Assembly: GCA_036389485.1 (NCBI GenBank)
Contig: DASVPR010000046.1
Location: 1 to 40,677, forward strand
DNA length: 40,677 nucleotides
DNA from: CADCVT01 sp036389485
Lineage (GTDB): Bacteria > Actinomycetota > Thermoleophilia > Solirubrobacterales > Solirubrobacteraceae
Reading direction: 5' to 3'
This document shows positions 1 through 7,166 of the stretch, in pieces. The translations under genes were made by a program, and so were the position numbers. Numbering within the stretch: position 1 is the first letter of the stretch; each line of letters starts with the position of its first letter. The notes under the pieces are model-generated. The model saw nothing but the letters and a program-made list of their open reading frames with translations. It had not been told where the DNA came from and did no database searches.

Positions 1-8
1 CCGGCCGC

Positions 9-2414
9 ATGCACGCCGAGCGCGCCGCCTACTATTTGTCGATCGGCGATCTCGACCGAGCGGCGACCGACGCTCAGCGTTCGGTCGAGCTGGCGAAGGA
101 CGACGCCGCCGGCTATCTCGAGCTCGGCATCTGGGCGGAGCTCAGCGGCGACTTCGAGGACGCCGACGAGTTCTACCGCAAGGCGCTGGCCCTGCTTCCG
201 ACCTTCGACATCGCTCGACTCGGCCGCCGTGCGACGCTGATCGACCCTCCGGGCCGGCTCCTGACTCGCGCGGCGGAGACCCTCTTGCATGCGTACCGGC
301 CGCGGCAGGCCCTCATGGTCGCCGATCAGGCGCTGCAGGCCGATCTACGCGGTCCGGAGCTGCATCCCCAGGTGGCGGCACACGTGCTGCGAAGCCAGGC
401 GTTGGAGCAGCTCGAGGACCACTCCGATCAAGAGGCGGCAACCGCCGCCGTGGAGGCGGGGAGGCTCTCTGCGTGGAATGGTGATGTCCGCCAGGCAATC
501 GCGCAGTTCGAGCGGGCGGAGAAGCTCGACAGCGCAGACAGGGACCTGGGGTGGCTGCTCGCGGATGCCCGCCTCACCACAAGCCTTCCACCCGGGGCGA
601 CGAAGACCGATCAGCGCATGGTCAGGCACGCGTTCGAGACCTGGGAGGAGTGGACGGAGAAGGTGGGACCGCCGTCCGGCGAGATGTCCTGGGCCTACTT
701 GACGCGCGCGATGATCGCCGACCTCGGCACGCAAGAGCCCACCGCGGACCGCCTGGCGGGCGTCTGGGAGGCGCTGCTGTACGTCGAGAAGGCGATCGTG
801 CACGATGAGGTGGACGCCCAGCGATGGGGGTACGCGGCGCAGTATCTGCGCTATGTGCACCTCGACGAGTTGGCGTTCGAGGCGGCCGATCGGGGCTACC
901 AGCTGGGCTCGGGCGATCGCCAGGTTCTCGCCGAGCGGCTCGCACAGCTTGCCAGTCGAGGGCGCCTTGTCGAAGCGGAGCAGGTGGCCGAGGAGCTGGT
1001 CACGATGTTCGGCAACGACCCCGGGGTGAGTGCGGCGCGGGCCTGGCTCGCGATCCACAGTCCTCGGGAGTCGCGCTACTACGAGGGCCTCGGCCTGCTC
1101 GAGCTGCCGCTCGCCGGGGGCAACGACCCCAGCTGGTACTACGAGATGCGAGCGCTCTGCCACGTCGGCCTGCACGAGATCGATGCTGCACGCGACGACT
1201 TTCGCGGGCTGTTGACGCATGCGCTGCCCGTCGACGGGACCACGAAGTGCCGGCTGGAGGTGGCCGCGGTTGCTACCAACGACGTCGATCTGGCGGCTCA
1301 CTGGTCGAGCGAAGCCTCCAAGGACCCGACCTCCCGGGCGATCACCTGCCTCACGGCGGACGCGTTCGCCGCGTTCGCGCGAGACGATCTGGATGCGGCC
1401 GCCGAGTTGCTCTCGCGTGCTACCGAACATGCGATCAGCGGCGTGGAGCTTCGAGACATCGAAATGATGATGCTGCTGCGCATACCGCTGCTGACCGATG
1501 ATCCCGAGCAAGCGGCCGCGTACGAGCGCGTCGTCTCGGAGGTGGCCGAGGGCCCTGCCAGAGAGCGCGAGCGGGCGCTCGAGCGCAGTCCGCTGAGCCC
1601 CGATCAAGAGCTCGAGGACGCGCTTGCGAGGTATGCCGACGCAGCCGATGTGCCACAGGTCATCCACGACGCGCTGCTGGCAGTCAAGGCGCGGCGCGAC
1701 GTTCACGCGGGACGACTGCTCGAGGCGGCGGCCAGCTACCAGGAGCTGCTCAGCTCGAGCTTCGAGCCTGAGGCGACGCTTGGCCTCACCCGCGCTCTCG
1801 GCGGTCTCGCGGCGCAGCAGGCCGCCGCCGGAGACGTGCAGCAGGTCCGCCAGATCACGGAGCGCATGACAGCGCTGGGAAACGTCAGTCCCGCCGAGGT
1901 TGCCACCACGCTGGCATCTGCGCTCGAGCGAAGCGGCGATCGCTCCGGGGCGCGCAAGCAGCTCGAGACCGGGCTCGCGATGGCGACCGACCCCCGCGAA
2001 CTGGCCAGGCTTCACCAGCGTGCGGGTGGGCTGGCGCTTGCGGAAGACGACCTCGATGATGCCTCCGCGCATTTTCAAGCGGTGCTCGCGACGTCGCTCG
2101 AGGACGAGGCACACGGTCGCGCGGGACAGGTTCAGATCCGGATGGCGCTGATCGCGATCCTGCGAAGCGATCTTGCTGCCGCCGTCGACCATCTCCTCGC
2201 CGCGGCGCGCACGTGGAAGGACGGAGGCGCCGTGGATCCGACGGCGGCACTCATCGCCGAGCTGCACGGGCTCAAACGGCTGCCCGGGGGCCGGTGGGAA
2301 GCTGCCGCGAGCGAGGCGCTGCGGCTCGTGGAGCTGGCCGTCACGCCAGACGCTGCCAAGAAGGACGTCAGCTCCGAGCTCGAGCCGCTGCAGCGCGAGC
2401 TGGGAGTGCTGTAG
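9..2414 (+). CDS. Large TPR-repeat protein, probably 5'-truncated by the window edge
   Basis: The 801-residue protein is built almost wholly of tetratricopeptide-like helix pairs. Clear units include residues 2-36 (AAYYLSIGDLDRAATDAQRS) and 37-64 (ELSGDFEDADEFYRKALALL), with later units near residues 150-175, 570-600 and 650-690. No enzyme motif, signal peptide or membrane segment is visible. The first visible ATG falls directly at a TPR helix and the few bases upstream contain no stop, so the true N-terminus probably lies outside the window. TPR arrays are protein-interaction scaffolds. The stop TAG shares one base with the GTG of a TIR-domain fragment, which points to a translationally coupled pair in which the TPR protein may have sensed or scaffolded for a TIR effector. 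The bias towards G/C-ending codons looks weaker than in the neighbouring biotin and cell-wall genes. The TPR call is firm; the role is unknown. Confidence 0.85.
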   Translation: MHAERAAYYLSIGDLDRAATDAQRSVELAKDDAAGYLELGIWAELSGDFEDADEFYRKALALLPTFDIARLGRRATLIDPPGRLLTRAAETLLHAYRPRQALMVADQALQADLRGPELHPQVAAHVLRSQALEQLEDHSDQEAATAAVEAGRLSAWNGDVRQAIAQFERAEKLDSADRDLGWLLADARLTTSLPPGATKTDQRMVRHAFETWEEWTEKVGPPSGEMSWAYLTRAMIADLGTQEPTADRLAGVWEALLYVEKAIVHDEVDAQRWGYAAQYLRYVHLDELAFEAADRGYQLGSGDRQVLAERLAQLASRGRLVEAEQVAEELVTMFGNDPGVSAARAWLAIHSPRESRYYEGLGLLELPLAGGNDPSWYYEMRALCHVGLHEIDAARDDFRGLLTHALPVDGTTKCRLEVAAVATNDVDLAAHWSSEASKDPTSRAITCLTADAFAAFARDDLDAAAELLSRATEHAISGVELRDIEMMMLLRIPLLTDDPEQAAAYERVVSEVAEGPARERERALERSPLSPDQELEDALARYADAADVPQVIHDALLAVKARRDVHAGRLLEAAASYQELLSSSFEPEATLGLTRALGGLAAQQAAAGDVQQVRQITERMTALGNVSPAEVATTLASALERSGDRSGARKQLETGLAMATDPRELARLHQRAGGLALAEDDLDDASAHFQAVLATSLEDEAHGRAGQVQIRMALIAILRSDLAAAVDHLLAAARTWKDGGAVDPTAALIAELHGLKRLPGGRWEAAASEALRLVELAVTPDAAKKDVSSELEPLQRELGVL

Positions 2415-2560
2415 TGGTCCGTCGGGCGGGGGAGCCAAAGGTTCCCCTCATGTTCATGAGCTACGCCCACCGCGATGGCCGCGACGGCCGTCTGTCGACA
2501 TTTCACGTCCGACTCAGCAGTGCCATCGCGGCGTCACGATCGCGACGCGCGTCGAGTTGA
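2414..2560 (+). pseudogene. Truncated TIR-domain gene (N-terminal fragment)
   Basis: A GTG at 2414 overlaps the TPR gene's TAG by one base. The 48-residue frame contains the start of a TIR domain: a strand plus loop PLMFMSYAHRDGRDG (residues 11-25) and the first helix STFHVRLSSAI. This is the F-x-SYAHxD opening of bacterial TIR proteins. After that helix the frame turns into Ser/Arg filler and stops at 2558-2560. The rest of a TIR domain (about 100 residues, including the catalytic Glu) is absent before the bioA stop at 2618. Another frame past the break reads ELKERRCLGDGDRAG, faintly like the middle of a TIR domain, so both a frameshift and a deletion are possible. TIR domains commonly cleave NAD or signal; this fragment cannot. 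A short functional peptide is not excluded but seems unlikely. Confidence 0.6.
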
Positions 2561-2617
2561 AAGAGCGCCGCTGTCTGGGCGACGGCGACCGAGCGGGCAA
2601 GACACCAACGAACGCGA

Positions 2618-3919
2618 CTACGCGGCGTCGAGCAGTGCCACGGAGTCAGACGCCTCCGCAATCGCCGCCGCGGTGATCTGCACGAGCCGGCGCAGCTGCT
2701 GCGTGCTCATCGCCAGCGGCGGCATGAGGACGACGACGTCGCCCAGCGGACGCACGATCGCGCCGCGCCGGCGCGCGACGCGCGTGACCTGATGGCCCAT
2801 TCGCGTGTGCAGCGCGAACTCACCCAGCTCGATGCCGACCATGAAGCCGCGGCGGCGCACCTCGCGCACCGATGCAAGGGGTGCGACGTGCTCCTCGAGC
2901 AGCACTCCGAGCAGCTCGATCTTCGGCGCCAGCGCCTGCAGCGTGCGCTCGCGCTCGAACACCTCGAGTGTCGCCAGCGCGGCCGCGCAAGCCAGCGGGT
3001 TGCCGGTGTACGTGTGGCCGTGAAAGAAGGTCTTCAGTTGTGCGAACTCGCCGAGGAACGCCTCGTAGATGCGTTCGGTCGCAAGCGTCGCGGCAAGCGG
3101 CAGGTAGCCGCCGGTCATTCCCTTGGCCAAGCACATGAGGTCCGGCGATACGCCTTCCTGCTCGCACGCGAACATCGTGCCGGTGCGCCCGAAGCCGGTC
3201 GCCACCTCGTCGCAGATCAGCAGCACGTCGTGCTCGTTACACAGCGCCCGGACCCTACAGAGGTATCCGTCGGGGTGCGTGAGGATGCCGGCGGCGCCCT
3301 GCACGAGCGGCTCGACGATGACCGCCGCGACATAACCCGCGTGCTCGCGCAGGAGCACCGAAAGGTGCTCGGGATCGCCCGGCTCGGCCTGCCAGGAGTC
3401 GAACAGCAGCGGCCCAAAGCAGGAGTGAAACAGGTCGATCCCGCCGACCGAGACCGAACCGATGGTGTCGCCGTGATAGGCGTCGCGCAGGCAGATGAAG
3501 CCGGTGCGCTCCAGCTCGCCGCGGTGGCGCCAGTACTGAAACGCCATCTTCAGGGCCACCTCTGCGGCGGTCGAGCCGTTGTCGGAGTAGAAGACGCGGC
3601 TCAGGCCCGGCGGCGAGATCTGCACGAGGCGCTGGGCAAGCTCGATCGCCGGCGGGTGTGAGAGGCCAAGCATCGTCGAATGCGCGACGCGGTCAAGCTG
3701 CTCGCGGATGGCCGCATCGATCGCCGGATGACCGTGGCCGTGGACGTTGCACCACAACGACGAGACACCGTCGAGGTAGCCGTTGCCGTCGGGGTCGTAG
3801 AGCACGCAGCCCTCGCCGCGCTCGATGATCAGGGGCTCCTCCTCGCACCAGCCCTGCTGCTGCGTGAACGGGTGCCACAGCACCCGCCGGTCGATCTCTG
3901 CAAGCTCGCGCGTCGTCAT
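2618..3919 (-). CDS. bioA: Adenosylmethionine-8-amino-7-oxononanoate aminotransferase
   Basis: BioA transfers an amino group from S-adenosylmethionine to 8-amino-7-oxononanoate (KAPA), making 7,8-diaminononanoate, the third of the four late biotin steps, in the cytosol. The 433-residue length is normal. The N-terminal HPFTQ (16-20) and SSLW (53-56) motifs resemble those that line the BioA substrate pocket. A class-III PLP aminotransferase core follows: GST (115-117), DEVATGFGRTG (237-247) with the PLP-binding Asp237, and CLAKGMTGG with the Schiff-base Lys266. The start is taken at the ATG ending at 3919; an in-frame ATG four codons upstream (3931) is possible. It lies on the same strand as bioB-F-D but 7.7 kb away, and shares a 45-bp divergent intergenic gap with the membrane spermidine-synthase-like gene. 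Its 3' end abuts the broken TIR gene. Confidence 0.95.
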   Translation of the reverse strand: MTTRELAEIDRRVLWHPFTQQQGWCEEEPLIIERGEGCVLYDPDGNGYLDGVSSLWCNVHGHGHPAIDAAIREQLDRVAHSTMLGLSHPPAIELAQRLVQISPPGLSRVFYSDNGSTAAEVALKMAFQYWRHRGELERTGFICLRDAYHGDTIGSVSVGGIDLFHSCFGPLLFDSWQAEPGDPEHLSVLLREHAGYVAAVIVEPLVQGAAGILTHPDGYLCRVRALCNEHDVLLICDEVATGFGRTGTMFACEQEGVSPDLMCLAKGMTGGYLPLAATLATERIYEAFLGEFAQLKTFFHGHTYTGNPLACAAALATLEVFERERTLQALAPKIELLGVLLEEHVAPLASVREVRRRGFMVGIELGEFALHTRMGHQVTRVARRRGAIVRPLGDVVVLMPPLAMSTQQLRRLVQITAAAIAEASDSVALLDAA

Positions 3920-3964
3920 GGCGCTGACCATACGAGCGCGAACGGACGAATACGCTCGTGACGC

Positions 3965-5482
3965 ATGCGCCGCTTGCCCGATCCCCCGCTCGCCCTCGTC
4001 GTCTTCACGGTCGGCCTGAGCATCCTCGGCGCCGAGATCGCGGCGGCCCGCCTGCTGGCGCCGTACTTCGGGGCGTCGACGATTGTCTGGGCGAACACGA
4101 TCGGGATCGTGCTCGTTGCCCTCTCGATCGGCTACTGGTACGGCGGGCGGCTGGCCGACCGCGACCCGACCCCGCAGGGCCTCTACCGGATCGTCCTGCT
4201 GAGCGCGCTGCTGCTCGGTGCGGTGCCGTTCGTCGCCGACCCGTTCCTCGACATCGCCGTCGACGCGCTCGACTCGATCTCCGCCGGCGCGGCGGCCGGC
4301 TCGCTCATCGCCGTGCTCGTGCTGATCGCGGTCCCGGTGCTGGTGAGCGGCGCGGTCGCGCCGTACGCGCTGCGGCTCGCGGTGACCGGGGTGGAGGAGG
4401 CGGGGCGCGTGAGCGGGCGGCTCTACGCGATCTCGACGGTCGGCTCGCTGTTCGGGACGTTCCTGAGCGCGCTCCTGCTGATCCCGCTGCTCGGCACGCG
4501 CCGCACGTTCCTCGTCTTCGCACTCGCGCTCGCCATCGTCGCGGTGGCGGGGCTGGCACGGCGCTCGCTCGTGCTCGTCCCGGTCGTGCTCGCGGGACTG
4601 ATCGCGCTGCCGGTCGGGACGGTGAAGGGCGACGTCGACGAGGGCGAGAAGGTGATCCACGAGGCGGACACCGAGTACCAGTACGCGCGCGTCGTCGAGC
4701 GCGCCAACGGCGGCCGGGACCTCGAGCTGAACGAGGGCCAGGCCGTCCACTCGATGATCCGCCCCGGGACGTTCCTCACGGACAACATCTGGGACGAGTA
4801 CCTGGTCGCGCCGTTCGCCGTGCTCGACGGGCCGCCGGAGCGGATCGCGATCCTCGGCAACGCGGCGGGGACGACCGCACGCGCGTACGGGCACTTCTTC
4901 CCGCGGACGTGGGTCGACGGAGTCGAGATCGACGGCGAGCTGACCGACATCGGGCGGAAGTACTTCGACATGCGCAACCCGCGGCTGCGGACGTTCACCG
5001 ACGACGCCCGCCCGTACCTGCGCGCGACCAACCAGCGCTACGACGCGATCCTCGTCGACGCGTACCGCCAGCCGTACATCCCGTTCTACCTCGCCACGCG
5101 CGAGTTCTTCGAGTTGGCGAGGGACCGCCTGCGCCCGGGCGGCGTGCTGCTCGTCAACGCCGGGCACCCGGAGGGCAGCGACGACCTCGAGGAGGTCCTC
5201 GGCGCGACGATGGCCGACGTCTTCCCGACCGTCCTGCGCGACCCCGCCGAGGACACCAACACCCTCCTCATCGCGACCGAGCGGCGCGACGGGATCGGCG
5301 CGGGGAAGCTCGCCGCGGCGATCCCGTCGCTGCCCGCGGACGTCCGCCCGCGCGCGCGCCAGGCGGTGGCCCGGATCGGCCCGCGGCTCGACGGCGGCAG
5401 CGTCTACACCGACGACCGCGCGCCGGTGGAGTGGCTCATCGACGCTTCGATCGTCGAGGTCGCGGCGCGCGGCGAGCGCTGA
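3965..5482 (+). CDS. Membrane-fused spermidine-synthase-like protein
   Basis: The 505-residue protein has two parts. Residues 1-220 hold about six to seven hydrophobic segments (for example LALVVFTVGLSIL, SLIAVLVLIAVPVLVSGAV, FLVFALALAIVAV). Residues 225-505 form a cytosolic Rossmann methyltransferase-like domain of the spermidine synthase family, with an SAM-loop equivalent IAILGNAAGTTARAYG and acidic ribose site GVEIDGELTDIGRKYF. The usual GGGDG loop is replaced by GNAAG, and the catalytic DxxD that follows strand 4 reads DAYRQP, so the second Asp is missing. Aminopropyltransferase activity is therefore doubtful. This architecture is common in actinobacteria as 'fused MFS/spermidine synthase', with no firm function. 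The stop is immediately followed by that of the convergent secreted gene. A membrane-linked SAM- or polyamine-related enzyme is the best guess. Confidence 0.8.
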   Translation: MRRLPDPPLALVVFTVGLSILGAEIAAARLLAPYFGASTIVWANTIGIVLVALSIGYWYGGRLADRDPTPQGLYRIVLLSALLLGAVPFVADPFLDIAVDALDSISAGAAAGSLIAVLVLIAVPVLVSGAVAPYALRLAVTGVEEAGRVSGRLYAISTVGSLFGTFLSALLLIPLLGTRRTFLVFALALAIVAVAGLARRSLVLVPVVLAGLIALPVGTVKGDVDEGEKVIHEADTEYQYARVVERANGGRDLELNEGQAVHSMIRPGTFLTDNIWDEYLVAPFAVLDGPPERIAILGNAAGTTARAYGHFFPRTWVDGVEIDGELTDIGRKYFDMRNPRLRTFTDDARPYLRATNQRYDAILVDAYRQPYIPFYLATREFFELARDRLRPGGVLLVNAGHPEGSDDLEEVLGATMADVFPTVLRDPAEDTNTLLIATERRDGIGAGKLAAAIPSLPADVRPRARQAVARIGPRLDGGSVYTDDRAPVEWLIDASIVEVAARGER

Positions 5483-6808
5483 TCAGGCGCAGGCGCGCCT
5501 GGCGGCCGCGATCGAGCGGGCGTACACGGCACGGCGGCTCGCCCGGATGCGCCGCCAGCGGCGTCGCGCAGCGGCGCTCCTCGCCGTGCGGGCGCGGACC
5601 TTCGCCGTCGCGAGCGCGGCCTTCGCCCGGCTGCGCCTCGCGCGCGCGGCGCTGCACGCCGCTGTCACCGCCGGCGCCGCCGCGCAGCCGGTCGGGGTCG
5701 CGGCGGCGGTGCCAGGGCAGCGATCCGTCGCGTCCGGCACACCGTCGCGGTCCCGGTCTGGCGGCGGCGGCGGGGCGCAGCCGTCGCTGGTGGACGCGGG
5801 TGCGCGCGGGCAGCGGTCCGACGCGTCGGGGACGCCGTCGCCGTCGGCGTCGGGCGGCGGCGGGCAGCCGTCGGCGGTCCCGGCCGGGACCTCGTCGCAG
5901 CGATCGAGGTCGTCGGGGACGCCGTCGCCGTCGGTGTCGGTGGGAGGCGGCGGCGGAGGCTCCTGGTCGGTGACGCGGCCCGCGGGGTCGATCCGCAGCC
6001 GGTAGTCGTCGTCGGCGCAGCTGCTGTTGTCGATCCGGATCGAGTAGTGCGCCGCCGCAGCGCCGTTGTAGCGCAGGTGGGTGTGGGTGTTCGTATAGGC
6101 GGTCTGGCCTAGGAGGATGTAGTCGTCGCTCGCGCCCGAGTAGAGCTGGGCGTACAGGCTGCAGCCATAGTCGTACGGGTCGTTCGTGACGGTGTTCGTC
6201 ACCACGACGTCGAACTCACCGCCGCCGTTCGTGTAGAAGAAGAACCAGTCGTCCTCGCCCCCTGAGTCGATCCGGCCGGCGTACGGCGTGCCTCCGGCGA
6301 GCGGCCCGATGGCGCTCGCGGCCGTGCGGCCGGTGTTGGCGGTCGCCTGCGCCGGTCCGGGCAAGGGCCCGCCGGTCAGGGGACCCGTGGCCTTGAAGCC
6401 GTAGTTACCGCTGCAGTTGCTGCTGCCCGTGCCGCTGAGCCGGAAGTAGTAGGTGCCGGCCGCGTTCGCGATCTGCGTCTGCGACCCGGCGTTCCCTTGA
6501 CTGACTGTGTCGTCCTTGAGCTCGTAGCCGTCGGCGTCGTGGATGCGCGTGCGAAGGCCGTAGTAGCAGTTCACGGTCGAGTTCGTGACGTCGACCTTGA
6601 GCGTCCCCGGTCCGGAGAGGTGGACGATGAACCAATCGTCCTCGTACGGGGCGGCGATGCTCCCGTTGTACGTGACGTTCGCCTGGAGCGGGCCCTTCGC
6701 CTGGTGGATGCCGTCGTTCGGCTCCGGGGCCGGTACGGCGGAGGCGGTTGCGGGCAGCGCGACGAGGCCGCCGAGGACGGCGACGAGCGCCCACCTGATC
6801 CGTGGCAT
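5483..6808 (-). CDS. Secreted protein with thrombospondin type 3 calcium repeats
   Basis: A Sec signal peptide spans residues 1-24 (WALVAVLGGLVALPATASA). Two beta-rich repeats follow (about 30-140 and 155-275). Each carries an EDDWF motif (DDWFIVHLSGPGTL near 57 and DDWFFFYTNGGGEF near 186), resembling the pre-peptidase C-terminal type of adhesion/stability domain. Three thrombospondin type 3 repeats follow at 291-304, 320-333 and 351-364, each like DTDGDGVPDDLDRC, with regular Asp spacing for Ca2+ and paired cysteines, separated by proline runs. The last 60 residues are a very basic Arg/Ala tail with terminal Cys-Ala, perhaps binding wall polymers. The ATG at 6808 is preceded by a good AGGAAGG ribosome site and a GC-rich hairpin. 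The protein is likely extracellular or wall-bound; its ligand is unknown. Confidence 0.82.
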   Translation of the reverse strand: MPRIRWALVAVLGGLVALPATASAVPAPEPNDGIHQAKGPLQANVTYNGSIAAPYEDDWFIVHLSGPGTLKVDVTNSTVNCYYGLRTRIHDADGYELKDDTVSQGNAGSQTQIANAAGTYYFRLSGTGSSNCSGNYGFKATGPLTGGPLPGPAQATANTGRTAASAIGPLAGGTPYAGRIDSGGEDDWFFFYTNGGGEFDVVVTNTVTNDPYDYGCSLYAQLYSGASDDYILLGQTAYTNTHTHLRYNGAAAAHYSIRIDNSSCADDDYRLRIDPAGRVTDQEPPPPPPTDTDGDGVPDDLDRCDEVPAGTADGCPPPPDADGDGVPDASDRCPRAPASTSDGCAPPPPPDRDRDGVPDATDRCPGTAAATPTGCAAAPAVTAACSAARARRSRAKAALATAKVRARTARSAAARRRWRRIRASRRAVYARSIAAARRACA

Positions 6809-6822
6809 GGCGGAGCCTTCCT

Positions 6823-6841
6823 GCGGGGCTTCCCGCCCCGC
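6823..6841 (-). promoter_or_regulatory. Leader hairpin before the thrombospondin-repeat gene
   Basis: On the minus strand the 5' leader holds GCGGGG, a seven-base loop, then CCCCGC, ending a few bases before the AGGAAGG ribosome site. A competing pairing of GGCGG in the hairpin with CCGCC just before the ATG would enclose the ribosome site. This could regulate translation or be chance in GC-rich DNA. It matches no riboswitch family I recognise. Confidence 0.25.
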
Positions 6842-6951
6842 GGACGGGAGTAAGAATCAACGTACGCCAGTCGCGGGCGGTGCGTCAATGAGCACTAGTG
6901 CCTACACGGTTGAGTTTCGTCCACCGAAAGGAGTAGCGTCAACGCGCCATC

Positions 6952-7161
6952 GTGACCCTGGACGATCCCCTTACCACGCGGGAGCTCGAGGTCCTGAGGC
7001 TGGTGGCTCAGGCCTACACGAGCGATCAGATCGCGGAGCTCCTCGCGATCAGCCGCCGCACCGTCGACCACCACCGCGCGAACCTCCTCGCGAAGCTCGG
7101 GATGCGCAATCGCGTCGAGCTGACGCGCTACGCGATCCGCCGCGGGCTCGTCGAGCCGTAG
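6952..7161 (+). CDS. Stand-alone LuxR/GerE-type DNA-binding protein
   Basis: The 69-residue protein is little more than one GerE helix-turn-helix domain: LTTRELEVLRLVAQAYTSDQ (residues 7-26), recognition helix region ISRRTVDHHRANLLAKLGM, then NRVELTRYAIRRGLV. All hallmark residues of the LuxR C-terminal domain are present, but there is no receiver, autoinducer or ATPase domain. An in-frame stop at 6934-6936 blocks extension, leaving GTG at 6952 as the start. A GAAAGGAG sequence lies about 18 bases upstream, rather far for a ribosome site. It ends five bases from the convergent degenerate GGDEF-EAL gene. Single-domain LuxR proteins are usually regulators controlled by dimerisation or by a partner. 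The target is unknown. Confidence 0.8.
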   Translation: MTLDDPLTTRELEVLRLVAQAYTSDQIAELLAISRRTVDHHRANLLAKLGMRNRVELTRYAIRRGLVEP

Positions 7162-7166
7162 CGCGG

